A DNA stretch of 38,804 nt from Xenococcaceae cyanobacterium MO_234.B1 (GTDB taxonomy: Bacteria; Cyanobacteriota; Cyanobacteriia; Cyanobacteriales; Xenococcaceae): assembly GCA_030064915.1 (NCBI GenBank), contig JASJEK010000004.1, positions 1-38,804 of the forward strand, given 5' to 3'. The notes under the pieces were generated by a model. The model saw only the letters and a list, made by a program, of their open reading frames with translations. It was not told where the DNA came from and made no database searches. Made by a program: the position numbers and the translations under genes. This document shows positions 17,093 through 25,127 of the stretch, in pieces. Each line of letters begins with the position of its first letter. Position 1 is the stretch's first letter.

Positions 17093-17186
17093 AAATTTTG
17101 TCCTTTGTCCTTTGTTCTTTGTCTTTTGTCATTTGTCCTTCGCGTATAAATCAAAGAACAAATGACTAGTAACTAATAACCAACAA
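17093..17186. repeat. Inverted heptamer-type spacer repeat
   Basis: Runs of TCCTTTG/TTCTTTG/TCTTTTG are followed by the opposite-strand forms. GTCATTTGT (17128-17136) and ACAAATGAC (17158-17166) are perfect inverted arms. Then comes a ladder of AACTAAT, AACAACTAATGACTAATGAC. The same vocabulary fills most spacers up to nifU. Confidence 0.7.
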
Positions 17187-18017
17187 CTAATGACTAATGA
17201 CTGAAACAAACCCATACTCTTCAAATATTGCTTGAGCTTCTGGTGTGCTTAAAAATTCTATTAGTTCGTTCGCTGCTTCTGGGTTATCGCTATCTTTAAT
17301 TACAGCAATGGGATAAATTACAGGAGAATGAGTATTTTCTGGGGCAGTAGCGACTATTTGGACATTATCAGAAACTTGGGCATCAGTACGGTAAACAATC
17401 CCTGCGTCTACGTTAGCTGTAGCGACGTAATTGAGAACCTGGCGGACATCTTTGCCGTAAACGGCTTTAGAGTTTACTTTGTCAGCAATTTTGAAAGAAG
17501 TTAGCACTTCTTGGGCATATTTCCCCGCAGGAACGCTTTTGGGTTCCCCAAGAGCGATGGTGGTTATTTCTTTGGTAGTTAAATCGTCAAAATTACCGAG
17601 CTTAAAGTTATTTTTTTTATTACTTGCAGGGATAACTAAAACCATTTGATTTTTTAATAAATCTCGGCAAGTTTCTGTTAGCAATAGTCCCTGTTTGTCC
17701 AAGGCATCCATTTTGTCCGTAGCAGCGGAAATAAATATATCTACAGGTGCTCCATGTTCTATTTGGCGTTGCAGTGAGCCAGAAGAAGCAAAATTATAAA
17801 TAATTTCAGTTTCAGGATGTTTTTGCTGGTAAAGAGGCTGAATTTCTTCCATAACACTCCTTAAACTTGCTGCTGCTGATACGGTTAATTGAGTTGATGG
17901 AGTAGCTAGACTGGGATTTTCTAGTTGAATATTGCTAAGGTTATTGTATCCAAATACTAATAGTAATGACAGAATACTAATACTTAAAAACTTCGAGATT
18001 TTTTCAGGGCTTTTCAT
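17187..18017 (-). CDS. modA: Molybdate-binding periplasmic protein
   Basis: Binds molybdate outside the inner membrane and delivers it to ModBC. About 276 residues. A signal peptide occupies residues 1-27 (K-S-P-E-K then a hydrophobic S-I-L-S-L-L-L-V-F-G). The mature protein starts near L-T-V-S-A-A-A-S-L, the ModA strand that contacts the oxyanion. N-F-A-S-S-G-S-L-Q-R-Q-I-E and G-A-P-V-D-I-F-I-S-A follow, both diagnostic. The ATG at 18017 is preferred over an in-frame TTG at 18032 because GGGAG lies eight bases before it. The gene is divergent from mop across 81 bases. Confidence 0.95.
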   Translation of the reverse strand: MKSPEKISKFLSISILSLLLVFGYNNLSNIQLENPSLATPSTQLTVSAAASLRSVMEEIQPLYQQKHPETEIIYNFASSGSLQRQIEHGAPVDIFISAATDKMDALDKQGLLLTETCRDLLKNQMVLVIPASNKKNNFKLGNFDDLTTKEITTIALGEPKSVPAGKYAQEVLTSFKIADKVNSKAVYGKDVRQVLNYVATANVDAGIVYRTDAQVSDNVQIVATAPENTHSPVIYPIAVIKDSDNPEAANELIEFLSTPEAQAIFEEYGFVSVISH

Positions 18018-18058
18018 AATTGCATCTCCCAAAATTTAATATACATAAAAATAGATTT

Positions 18059-18086
18059 TTGCTAGAATATTTTTATTCAAAAGCAA
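18059..18086. promoter_or_regulatory. Inverted repeat in the modA-mop divergent spacer
   Basis: TTGCT-A-GAATA (18059-18069) and TATTC-AAA-AGCAA (18074-18086) form an imperfect inverted repeat with a four-T centre. It lies between the two divergent starts, where a molybdate-responsive operator would be expected. The regulator is not known from the sequence. AAGG at 18088-18091 is the likely ribosome site of mop. Confidence 0.4.
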
Positions 18087-18098
18087 TAAGGTATATTC

Positions 18099-18308
18099 AT
18101 GAAATTAAGTACTCGCAATACTCTCAAAGGTACAATCAAAAAGGTTGAACTAGGAGCAGTCAATGCCGAAATAACCTTGGAAATAGCCCCTGGAGTAGAA
18201 GTTGTTTCTGTAATTACCAAATCTTCAGCAGAAAGGCTTAGTTTGACAGAAGGCAAAGAAGCTTATGCTTTAATTAAAGCTACGGATGTAGCAATTGCTG
18301 TTGATTAA
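18099..18308 (+). CDS. mop: Molybdate-binding Mop-domain protein (molbindin)
   Basis: Small cytoplasmic molybdate buffer or storage protein. The 69 residues are one complete Mop/TOBE unit. M-K-L-S-T-R-N-T-L-K-G is the binding-pocket start, G-A-V-N-A-E-I is in the middle, and A-L-I-K-A-T-D-V-A-I is at the end. Proteins with one Mop unit form hexamers. It is expressed divergently from modA and presumably shares its control. Confidence 0.93.
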   Translation: MKLSTRNTLKGTIKKVELGAVNAEITLEIAPGVEVVSVITKSSAERLSLTEGKEAYALIKATDVAIAVD

Positions 18309-18377
18309 AATCATTAGTTCTTTATCATTAGTCATTTGTTATTGATGATAAAGGACAGCCTAACCAATGACTAATAA
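18309..18377. terminator. Inverted repeat between convergent mop and feoA
   Basis: ATTAGTCATT (18327-18336) and AATGACTAAT (18366-18375) are perfect inverted arms. The outer parts (TTAGTT and AACTAA) extend the match. It is built from the same heptamer words as the other spacers. Its location between two convergent stops suggests a bidirectional terminator, though without a classic GC stem. Confidence 0.45.
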
Positions 18378-18635
18378 CTAATTTCTGGTAGTAACTCTAA
18401 CCTTAATCGAACTAGCAATGTCTTTATCGAGCGCAATTCGAGTTCGACCGACTCTAATGACAAAAGAAGGAAATCTTTGCTCTAAGGTGATTTGCATTCC
18501 CGTATGAATTCCCATTGACAAAAGTTTTTTGACAATTTTGTCATCTTTATTTCTAATAGCAGTAATAATACCTTGGGTTTTAGTTCCCAGGAAATTTAGA
18601 GGGGAATAGTGAACGGAGAAACCTTGAGTAAACAT
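18378..18635 (-). CDS. feoA: Ferrous iron transport protein A
   Basis: Small cytoplasmic SH3-fold partner of FeoB. The 85 residues show L-L-S-M-G-I-H-T-G-M-Q-I (about 38-49) and V-I-R-V-G-R-T-R-I-A-L-D (about 59-70), the usual FeoA features. The start lies one base after the feoB stop, so translation is coupled. GGAG inside the end of feoB serves as ribosome site. The order feoB-feoA is the reverse of the common enterobacterial order. Confidence 0.92.
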   Translation of the reverse strand: MFTQGFSVHYSPLNFLGTKTQGIITAIRNKDDKIVKKLLSMGIHTGMQITLEQRFPSFVIRVGRTRIALDKDIASSIKVRVTTRN

Positions 18636-18636
18636 T

Positions 18637-20061
18637 TTAAAAACTCAGCTCCATAATAGTTAATAATTGATTGAGAAGATAGCCCAAAGAAAAAGCAAAC
18701 AAAACTACAAAACTAGCGATCACAATCGTATTTTTTAACCCCCGTTCTTTAAACATAAATTGCAGTTGAGCAATACAGGGGATAAATAGAGTTAGAGTTA
18801 CTGCTGCTACTACTAATTGTTGACCTGCTAAAATTCCCGAAGAGTGCAAGTCGAACATTCCTGCTGCCCCATAGTCGCGACGGAAAAAGCCATAGAGAAA
18901 AGTGGGTGCGGCTTCTTTGGGCAATCCCAACCACAGCATCACTGGTTCTAATCCCCCGACTAATGCATCGAATAACCCTGTAAGTTTACCTGCCCAAATT
19001 AAGACTGAAGCAAAGATAAACAAGGGTAAAATTTCGCCAAAGTACCATTTAAGGCGCACGTAGGTTTTAGTCAGGATCGCTTTTAGACTGGGTAATCTTA
19101 AAGGGGGAATCTCCATATAAAAACAAGAGGCATTTCCTGGTACTATTTTTCCCGCCAAAAAACCAATGCCGAGAAAGATTGCTACCATGACAGTAGCCCA
19201 GACAAACAAAGCGGTAGGTTCTTGAGAAAGTAAGCCTAAAATTACCCCTAGTTGTGCCGAACAGGGAATGGTTAAAGCTAAGAGTAGAGTAGCAATAATT
19301 CTTTCTCTTTTGCTTTCTAGGGTGCGGGTAACAAGAGTTGCCATCGTACCGCAGCCCAGTCCTAAAATTAAGGGAATAATCGATCGCCCTGAAAGTCCGA
19401 TGGTTTTAAACAAGCGATCGACCAGTAAAGATAGACGGGGTAAATAACCGCTATCTTCTAACAGAGAAAACATTAAAAAGAAAGTCGTGACAATGGGTAA
19501 AACAATCGCAACGGCGTAACGAATACCCAAAGTAATGATGCCGTAATCGTTAGCAAATAAATCTTGAATGACTTGCCAGGGGAAAATAGCAGCGACAACA
19601 TTATTGACAACGGGATTAATCTCAGACTCAAAAAATCCTTCAATACCATCGACTAAAGTTCCTCCACCGAATACCCCGACAAATTGATAGACACCAAAAT
19701 AGAGAACTAAACCCAGAATTGGAATACCCGTCAAGGGATGAACGGTTAACTGATGCAGCCACTCATGTTTAAAAGCCCGTTGCTGTTGCGGTTGAACGGT
19801 AACATCCTGTTCGAGCGCCATTGCTAATTGATGACGAGATTGGGCGATCGCAAAAGTCAATGATTCAGACATACCTGCCTGAGTCTCGATAACGATCCTT
19901 TCAATCTTACCTACGTTGGGCGAACCGACTAGAGCCATAGTAGTTTGAGAGTCGATAGAAGAATTATTTTTCGATGATTTTTTAGAGCCAAAGCCAAATA
20001 ATTTCCAAGCTTTATTATGTCGTTTGGGTTGACAGCTTTGACTGCAATCGTGACAATCCAT
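18637..20061 (-). CDS. feoB: FeoB-type ferrous iron permease lacking most of the GTPase domain
   Basis: Fe2+ import through the inner membrane. About 474 residues, whereas FeoB usually has 600-770. The N-terminus M-D-C-H-D-C-S-Q-S-C is Cys-rich. A P-loop remnant A-L-V-G-S-P-N-V-G-K (43-52) is followed directly by I-E-R-I-V-I-E-T. The Ser/Thr after GK, the switch regions, the D-x-P-G motif and the N-x-x-D motif are all absent. From about residue 100 the membrane part is complete. It has H-P-L-T-G-I-P-I, then the first Gate with G-L-G-C-G-T-M-A-T and I-P-C-S-A-Q-L, a G-Y-L-P-R-L segment, and the second Gate with G-F-F-R-R-D-Y-G-A-A-G and I-P-C-I-A-Q-L. The frame is intact, so it is either a functional G-domain-free channel or a deletion derivative that kept its frame. 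Confidence 0.85.
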   Translation of the reverse strand: MDCHDCSQSCQPKRHNKAWKLFGFGSKKSSKNNSSIDSQTTMALVGSPNVGKIERIVIETQAGMSESLTFAIAQSRHQLAMALEQDVTVQPQQQRAFKHEWLHQLTVHPLTGIPILGLVLYFGVYQFVGVFGGGTLVDGIEGFFESEINPVVNNVVAAIFPWQVIQDLFANDYGIITLGIRYAVAIVLPIVTTFFLMFSLLEDSGYLPRLSLLVDRLFKTIGLSGRSIIPLILGLGCGTMATLVTRTLESKRERIIATLLLALTIPCSAQLGVILGLLSQEPTALFVWATVMVAIFLGIGFLAGKIVPGNASCFYMEIPPLRLPSLKAILTKTYVRLKWYFGEILPLFIFASVLIWAGKLTGLFDALVGGLEPVMLWLGLPKEAAPTFLYGFFRRDYGAAGMFDLHSSGILAGQQLVVAAVTLTLFIPCIAQLQFMFKERGLKNTIVIASFVVLFAFSLGYLLNQLLTIMELSF

Positions 20062-20430
20062 TTTTCTTTGAGCCTAACTATCTTTAGGATAAGAAAAATA
20101 ATTTTTAATTACCGTAAATCTAGATACAAAATATTATTTTTGATTGAGAGTTATTTATATTTTTTTTCATCAGTTATTTGTCGTCAATTGTTTGTTATTT
20201 TTCTAATTTACGATTATTAGTTTATATTTAAGGAACCTATACAAATATAAATATTTATTGATAAATATTAGTTGTTAATGGATGTTTTACAATTGACAAC
20301 TAAATCCAAAAAAATGTTTGCTATATATACAATTTTGAGGAGGGGCTTTAGCCGTACCGAACCCACTAAGATATCCCAAATATAATATTAAAAAAATAGG
20401 TATAATTATATTATCCAATAAAAAATATTA
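20062..20430. other. AT-rich spacer upstream of feoB
   Basis: 369 bases without a gene. TAGTTGTTAAT (20269-20279) and ATTGACAACTA (20292-20302) form an inverted repeat with one mismatch. A GAGGAGGGGCTTTAGCC stretch lies near 20338. The feoB promoter must lie on the minus strand here, but no clear Fur-type site was seen. Confidence 0.5.
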
Positions 20431-20649
20431 CTAAAAACTGTCATGAGTAGGAAATATTTTATCTCCAATACTCAAACATAATAATACCAATATACCCTTA
20501 ATTATAGGCGGACTCAAAATAAAAACACATACCAGAGCAATTAACCCCGATAAAAAAGCAACCAGTTGATGAATTTCATCGTGATAATAAATACTCAAAA
20601 AAATCGTTCCTATAAATATAGACAAAATAAGTAAATTAGTAGTTAACAT
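20431..20649 (-). CDS. Small unknown membrane protein downstream of nif genes
   Basis: Not recognised. 72 residues with two hydrophobic helices at about 3-19 and 28-58 (the second possibly two), separated by Y-Y-H-D-E-I-H-Q. A strong ribosome site, GGAGG, lies seven bases before the ATG. It follows the 20671-21018 gene by 21 bases, so it closes the leftward unit that begins at fdxH. Confidence 0.7.
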   Translation of the reverse strand: MLTTNLLILSIFIGTIFLSIYYHDEIHQLVAFLSGLIALVCVFILSPPIIKGILVLLCLSIGDKIFPTHDSF

Positions 20650-20670
20650 TTTTATTCCTCCTTAAAAAAA

Positions 20671-21018
20671 TTAATCGGCTTCATTGGCAATCCAAGATAG
20701 TTCTAGCCAGAAGCGAAAATCTTGCTGTTTGATTTTTGAATATGGATCTCTTACTAAATGGTTGGCATTAAAAAAAACTACTTCTACTAATCCCATATTT
20801 TCTGCGGCATCCCTAAAAACATCTTGTTGTTCTAACAAGCGATCGCCAATTGCTTCGGGATAATAAATACCTAAATAGTAAGAATACTTATTAGTGCGAT
20901 TAGCATTTAACTTGAGAATTTTTACAAAACAATGGCGCAATAATCGACCTGCTATGGGGTAATAATTATTGACAATATTGATATATTCTTGAGCTAATTG
21001 TTCGCGACTAATCATCAT
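20671..21018 (-). CDS. Unknown protein in the post-fdxH nif unit
   Basis: Not recognised. About 115 residues from the ATG at 21018, which lies four bases after the preceding stop. An upstream TTG at 21048 would overlap that gene and is less likely. Visible elements are S-R-E-Q-L-A-Q-E-Y, Y-Y-L-G-I-Y-Y-P-E-A-I-G, F-N-A-N-H-L-V-R-D-P-Y and W-L-E-L-S-W-I-A-N-E. It is mostly alpha/beta with no membrane helix or metal motif. Tight coupling to its neighbours suggests a nitrogen-fixation or iron-related role, by position only. Confidence 0.7.
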   Translation of the reverse strand: MMISREQLAQEYINIVNNYYPIAGRLLRHCFVKILKLNANRTNKYSYYLGIYYPEAIGDRLLEQQDVFRDAAENMGLVEVVFFNANHLVRDPYSKIKQQDFRFWLELSWIANEAD

Positions 21019-21022
21019 CAAC

Positions 21023-21394
21023 TTAATTAATGGATACACTAGAATCAATCGATGTCAGACACATTATTTTGAGACAAGGTTCTGAAAGTTGTTGGCATTT
21101 ATTTTTGAATATTTCCAGTTTTGCTGTACAGCTATCTTCCTCAATATCTGTTGGTTTAGTTACTGTTCCTGGGATGGGACAAAAATCATCTATCTGAGGA
21201 CAAAACTGAGGTGGATACTCAGTAATTTTGACCGTTCTGCGATTTTTGAGATTTAAGTCTGAATCTTGAGCAAAAATAAACTCACTGTAATCGGCAATGT
21301 TATCTAACCCGATAAGATTGAGCCAAATTTCAGCAGCTAGCCAAACCCCAGTTTTATAAACAACTTGTTGCCATATTTTGGGGTTTTTAGTCAT
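21023..21394 (-). CDS. Unknown Cys-containing protein in the post-fdxH nif unit
   Basis: Not recognised by function. About 123 residues from the ATG at 21394. The N-terminal half has W-Q-Q-V-V-Y-K-T-G-V-W-L-A-A-E-I-W-L (about 7-24) and D-N-I-A-D-Y-S-E-F-I-F (about 30-40), a pattern I associate with conserved cyanobacterial hypotheticals. The C-terminal half holds six Cys (F-C-P near 68, F-C-P near 75, then four more up to M-C-L), possibly for metal or disulfides. In-frame starts further upstream would translate the heptamer repeat spacer and are unlikely. No good ribosome site is seen. Confidence 0.6.
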   Translation of the reverse strand: MTKNPKIWQQVVYKTGVWLAAEIWLNLIGLDNIADYSEFIFAQDSDLNLKNRRTVKITEYPPQFCPQIDDFCPIPGTVTKPTDIEEDSCTAKLEIFKNKCQQLSEPCLKIMCLTSIDSSVSIN

Positions 21395-21519
21395 TGGTCT
21401 TTTGTATGTTTGTTCTTTGCTATTAGTCATTTGTCTTGTGTACTTTTTTAACTTTGGTATGATTTTCAAACCTTCTCGAAAAACCGATGACTAATGACCA
21501 GTGACCAATGACAATTTAT
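21395..21519. repeat. Heptamer-type spacer repeat
   Basis: GTCATTGGTCTTTTG and ATTAGTCATTTGTC words at the low-coordinate side face GATGACTAATGACCAGTGAC words at 21484-21508 near the fdxH end. Confidence 0.6.
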
Positions 21520-21935
<416 letters not shown>

Positions 21936-22304
21936 CTAGCTACAAGGCACAGCTTCGGGAGTACCGTCAGCGACAGAGAAAGACTTGCCACAGCCACAGC
22001 TATCAGTAGCGTTAGGATTTTCAAAAGTAAACCCAGCCTGAGTTAAACTTTCGACAAAATCAATCACAATGCCGTTTAAGAAAGGCGCGCTTTTACGATC
22101 TAGATAGATATTGATCTTGTCTTGTTCATAAACTAAATCATCTGACTCAGGACGATCTACTATATCTAAGGCATATTCAAAACCGCTACAGCCGCCATCA
22201 ACTGCTGCGACCCGCACACCTTTTTCTGTGGTAGTTTCATCAGCCCCCGCACGGATAAAAGTACGAAGTCTGAAAGCTGCTTTTTCAGTTAAATAAACGG
22301 TCAT
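21936..22304 (-). CDS. hesB: HesB/IscA-type iron-sulfur carrier
   Basis: A-type carrier that delivers Fe-S clusters in nitrogen fixation. 122 residues. The three conserved Cys are in V-D-G-G-C-S-G-F-E-Y (about 39) and D-S-C-G-C-G-K-S-F (about 102 and 104). The ribosome site AGGAG precedes the ATG by seven bases. Between hesA and hesB there is a GTAGGGGCCAACAGCCG element near 22338 resembling the dispersed GTAGGGGCGG repeat at 29155. Confidence 0.94.
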   Translation of the reverse strand: MTVYLTEKAAFRLRTFIRAGADETTTEKGVRVAAVDGGCSGFEYALDIVDRPESDDLVYEQDKINIYLDRKSAPFLNGIVIDFVESLTQAGFTFENPNATDSCGCGKSFSVADGTPEAVPCS

Positions 22305-22388
22305 GGGAATTCTCCTTTTGTTGATTGTTTGAGTTAGTAGGGGCCAACAGCCGTTCCCTTGTACAGTGGTTATTTGTCTCCTAAGTTT

Positions 22389-23171
22389 CTAAACTGGCAC
22401 CGCGTCTTGGCTTTTCTTTATGCCTAGGTCACTAGAAGCTTCACCACACACGGGACAATCAGGGTCTTTGTAGAGATGAAGTTTGTTAAACTCTACATTG
22501 GCTAAATCCATATTGAGTAACTGTCCTAAGAGAGGTTTACCCAATCCCGTAATTAGTTTGATTGCTTCTAATGCGCTCAAACAGGCGAGAGTGCCAGAAA
22601 CCGCACCGAGTACACCAAAAGCACGGCGATCCCAATCAGGTTTTTCAGGAAACAGACAAGAAAGACAGGGAGTTTTGCCAGGCACGATCGTTGTAAGATA
22701 AGCTTCCATGCTATTCATGGCAGCTTCTATCATCGGCTTTTCCCAACGTACACAAGCAGCATTAAGTAAATCTCGTTCGGGAAAATTGTGGGCGCAACTG
22801 AGGGCAATATCAGAACGTTGGACTACTGAATCTACATTGTCAGCAGTGATATATTCGGCGATCGCCTCTACTTCTACGTCGGGATTAATCTGGGAAAGAG
22901 TTTCTTGAGCTTTAGTAACTCTGGGTTTACCCACCCAGTCATCAGTCATCAAAATCTGACGATTCATATCGTCGAGACGTAATCCCCCACCTCGGACTAG
23001 AATCAACTTACCAACGCCAGCAACCGCTAGGTAAAGGGCAACAGTCCCACCCAAACCACCCACTCCAGAAATCAGAGCAGTTGTGTTTTTCAGAGCTTTC
23101 TGTCCCTCTTCTCCCAAACCAGGAAGCTGAATCTGTCGGCTATAGCGTTCTAGTTCCTTTGGTGTCAGCAT
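22389..23171 (-). CDS. hesA: HesA, ThiF/MoeB-type E1-like adenylating enzyme
   Basis: ATP-dependent activating enzyme linked to cyanobacterial nitrogen fixation. Its exact substrate is unsettled. 260 residues. The nucleotide-binding loop is G-V-G-G-L-G-G (about 36-42), followed by D-D-M-N-R-Q-I-L (about 67-74). The zinc ligands are in T-P-C-L-S-C-L-F (about 168-175) and C-P-V-C-G (about 239-243). MoeB/ThiF relatives adenylate a C-terminal Gly of a sulfur-carrier protein. The adjacent hesB and nifW support a nif role. Confidence 0.93.
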   Translation of the reverse strand: MLTPKELERYSRQIQLPGLGEEGQKALKNTTALISGVGGLGGTVALYLAVAGVGKLILVRGGGLRLDDMNRQILMTDDWVGKPRVTKAQETLSQINPDVEVEAIAEYITADNVDSVVQRSDIALSCAHNFPERDLLNAACVRWEKPMIEAAMNSMEAYLTTIVPGKTPCLSCLFPEKPDWDRRAFGVLGAVSGTLACLSALEAIKLITGLGKPLLGQLLNMDLANVEFNKLHLYKDPDCPVCGEASSDLGIKKSQDAVPV

Positions 23172-23285
23172 AATTTACCTTTGTCCTTTGTCATTTGTTT
23201 AAGTTTCATTCGTTTTTCGTCCTTAGTCCCCTGTTCTTTGTTCTTTGTCTAGAATTAGCGATCGCCGATGACTGATAACCAATGA
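23172..23285. repeat. Heptamer-type spacer repeat between nifW and hesA
   Basis: CCTTTGTCATTTG and CTTTGTTCTTTGTC words face GATGACTGATAACCAATGACTAAT at 23267-23290. It contains one GCGATCGC site. Confidence 0.6.
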
Positions 23286-23627
23286 CTAATTAGCTTTTTT
23301 AGTGAGCTCATCTAAGGAAACAAAGTTTTTCGGTTTGCTTTGAAATACTTTAAACAGTTTGGTTTCCAGAGGACTAGAAGTTAAGAAAACCTGGTAAGCT
23401 TCCTCTAAGGCAAGGCTATACTTCTCCAATTTTTCGGTTTCAGTAACATCGGGGAAAGCTCGATCAACTTCCTGAATTAGTAGAGAAAACTGTTTCAAAA
23501 TATGGAGGCGGTTGATATTAACAAAATCGCGATCATACTCGATGTCGAAAAACTGTAAATAATCTTCCGCATCAGTTAATGCTTGAAATGCAGTTAAAGT
23601 TTTTGGTGTACTAGCAGTCATAGTCAT
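23286..23627 (-). CDS. nifW: Nitrogenase-stabilising/assembly protein NifW
   Basis: Helps maturation and protection of the MoFe protein. About 113 residues. Visible are L-T-D-A-E-D-Y-L-Q-F-F (about 17-27), F-V-N-I-N-R-L-H-I-L-K-Q-F (about 35-47), and V-F-Q-S-K-P-K-N-F-V-S-L near the end. Three ATGs are clustered here. GAGGAG lies only two bases before the first (23633) but eight before the second, so 23627 is chosen. Confidence 0.92.
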   Translation of the reverse strand: MTMTASTPKTLTAFQALTDAEDYLQFFDIEYDRDFVNINRLHILKQFSLLIQEVDRAFPDVTETEKLEKYSLALEEAYQVFLTSSPLETKLFKVFQSKPKNFVSLDELTKKAN

Positions 23628-23653
23628 TGCCATCGCTCCTCAAATAATTTCAA

Positions 23654-23893
23654 TTAATTTGACAACTGTTTTTCCCAGGTTTTGAGTTTTTGTTTGAGTT
23701 CGCCTAATTGACGATATATCTCGTAGGTTTTAGTCGCTTCCTCGATCAGTTTTTCGTAATCTGTAGGTAAACCTTCAGCGAGGTCATGTAGATCCATTTT
23801 CATTTGACCTGCTTTACTGTTGAGACGTTTGACTCTTTTCTTCAACTCCGCAACAGCTTCGGGAGTTGGGGGTTTTGTTGTAGTTTGAACCAT
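23654..23893 (-). CDS. DUF683 (CCE_0567-type) nif-associated protein
   Basis: 79 residues, almost entirely helical, with L-K-K-R-V-K-R-L-N-S-K-A-G-Q-M-K-M-D-L-H-D (about 17-37, not contiguous in function) and L-P-T-D-Y near 42. The family is found next to nifX and DUF269 genes in diazotrophs. The described member from Cyanothece is a small antiparallel coiled-coil protein. Its role is not settled and it may bind metal or a NifX partner. It lies between the DUF269 gene and nifW on the same strand. Confidence 0.9.
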   Translation of the reverse strand: MVQTTTKPPTPEAVAELKKRVKRLNSKAGQMKMDLHDLAEGLPTDYEKLIEEATKTYEIYRQLGELKQKLKTWEKQLSN

Positions 23894-23988
23894 AATTTTT
23901 GTTATCGGTTATTAGTAATTGGTTGTTAGTTCTTAGTCATTTGCTATCAATTGCCAAGAACAAATGATGAATGACAAAGGAAGAAGAA
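23894..23988. repeat. Heptamer-type spacer repeat
   Basis: GTTATCGGTTATTAG and TTAGTCATTTG words face GAACAAATGATGAATGAC words, next to the DUF683 start. Confidence 0.6.
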
Positions 23989-24465
23989 TTAGCCATCCGC
24001 AGCATCAGGAAACTTGGCGATAGTTTTAATACCTGACTCAACTAATCTTTCTCCTTGGGCTGCCAATTTCTTGAGGGAAGGATAACCAAAGCGTTGAGCA
24101 TCTCGTAAAGTGCGAGATAATACGATTAAGCGTCCAGTCCAAACAATCGCCCAACCAAATCCTTCATGGGAAAGATCCGTTACAACTTGAGAGAGTTTTC
24201 CTGTTTGTTTTTCGATACAAACTGCGATCGCCCGATAGAAACAAAGAATCCTTAATTGAGTAGCGGGATCCACATCCCCTTCAACAGAAATCTTACTTTT
24301 CTTTTCTTTGCTAACCACAAAATTGGCTAGCACTAATTCATCTTTCCAACTGCGATAAACGCCATAATGATCTTGAGCGCGTACTTGCAGAACTAGCTCT
24401 TTGAGAAAGGTACTTTCTTCAACAATGCTAGTATTAGTTTCGGGTCTAGTAGTTGTAGTAGTCAT
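23989..24465 (-). CDS. NifX-associated protein, DUF269, canonical copy
   Basis: Accessory factor of FeMo cofactor synthesis by association. 158 residues. Typical elements are W-K-D-E-L-V-L-A-N-F-V (about 41-51), V-E-G-D-V-D-P-A-T-Q (about 61-70), F-Y-R-A-I-A-V-C-I-E-K-Q-T-G (about 77-90), L-S-H-E-G-F-G-W-A (about 98-106) and G-Y-P-S-L-K-K-L. It follows nifX directly, which is the usual place. A second, divergent relative lies on the other side of nifX (25128-25598). Confidence 0.92.
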   Translation of the reverse strand: MTTTTTRPETNTSIVEESTFLKELVLQVRAQDHYGVYRSWKDELVLANFVVSKEKKSKISVEGDVDPATQLRILCFYRAIAVCIEKQTGKLSQVVTDLSHEGFGWAIVWTGRLIVLSRTLRDAQRFGYPSLKKLAAQGERLVESGIKTIAKFPDAADG

Positions 24466-24596
24466 GATAATTAATCTTTAATTGGGTTTTGTTGTTTATT
24501 CTTCGTCGTTCGTCGTTTGTCTTTTGTCATTCGTAATTTATCTTTCGTTTTTAACTAAGAACTAATGACTAATGACCAGTGACAATTGACAAATAA
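24466..24596. repeat. Heptamer-type spacer repeat between nifX and DUF269 gene
   Basis: GTCGTTTGTCTTTTGTCATTCG faces GACTAATGACCAGTGACAATTGAC (24567-24590). The arms could pair in the transcript. Confidence 0.6.
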
Positions 24597-24995
24597 CTAT
24601 TCATCATCATCAAAATCGAAACTTTTTGTTTTTTGTCCCAAAGCTTTACGCAACCAGGGAGGAGGATTGCCTAATGTTTTTACCAAACTTTTAAGAACAT
24701 CGGCAATTTCATCGTCTTGTTTTTCAGCTTTAAGTGGGGTAATGTTGTTTTTTAATAGACGGGATGCAGCACTACCTCCGATCGCGGAAACATAGACAAT
24801 CGTACAATCGGTAACTGCATTAATTTTGGGAACTAATTTATCTTCGTTGCCATCTTCTTTGAGGTCTCCACCAAATTCAACTGTGTTGAGAAAGTTGTAA
24901 CCTTCAGAAGAGACATCATAAATATCAACCTTTTTTGCCCAACCAAAGTGAGCATTGATATGGACGTTATCTTGGGTAGCAAAAGCAACTTTCAT
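24597..24995 (-). CDS. nifX: Iron-molybdenum cofactor carrier NifX
   Basis: Binds NifB-co and the VK-cluster and passes precursors to NifEN. 132 residues. The fold is the NifX/NafY domain, with M-K-V-A-F-A-T-Q-D at the start and the conserved H-I-N-A-H-F-G-W-A (about 12-20). The end has L-V-K-T-L-G-N-P-P-P-W-L and an acidic tail. GGAG lies ten bases before the ATG. It is flanked by two DUF269 genes. Confidence 0.93.
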   Translation of the reverse strand: MKVAFATQDNVHINAHFGWAKKVDIYDVSSEGYNFLNTVEFGGDLKEDGNEDKLVPKINAVTDCTIVYVSAIGGSAASRLLKNNITPLKAEKQDDEIADVLKSLVKTLGNPPPWLRKALGQKTKSFDFDDDE

Positions 24996-25127
24996 CTTTG
25001 TTTTATCTCCTAAATATCAGTTATTAGTTGTTGGTCATTGGTTATTAGTTATTAGTCATTAGTTACTAGCTTTAACTGGTTGTTTCGTAATAAGTAAGAA
25101 GAACAAAGGACAAATGATCAATGACAA
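24996..25127. repeat. Heptamer-type spacer repeat upstream of nifX
   Basis: A ladder of TTAGTTGTTGGTCATTGGTTATTAGTTATTAGTCATTAG (positions 25022-25060) faces GAACAAAGGACAAATGATCAATGAC at 25101-25125. It contains no gene. Confidence 0.65.

Noticed and set aside
20017-20220. Plus-strand 67-codon frame rich in Phe, Ile and Tyr
   Set aside because: It begins inside feoB on the other strand and continues into an AT-rich spacer; the hydrophobic content follows from base composition.
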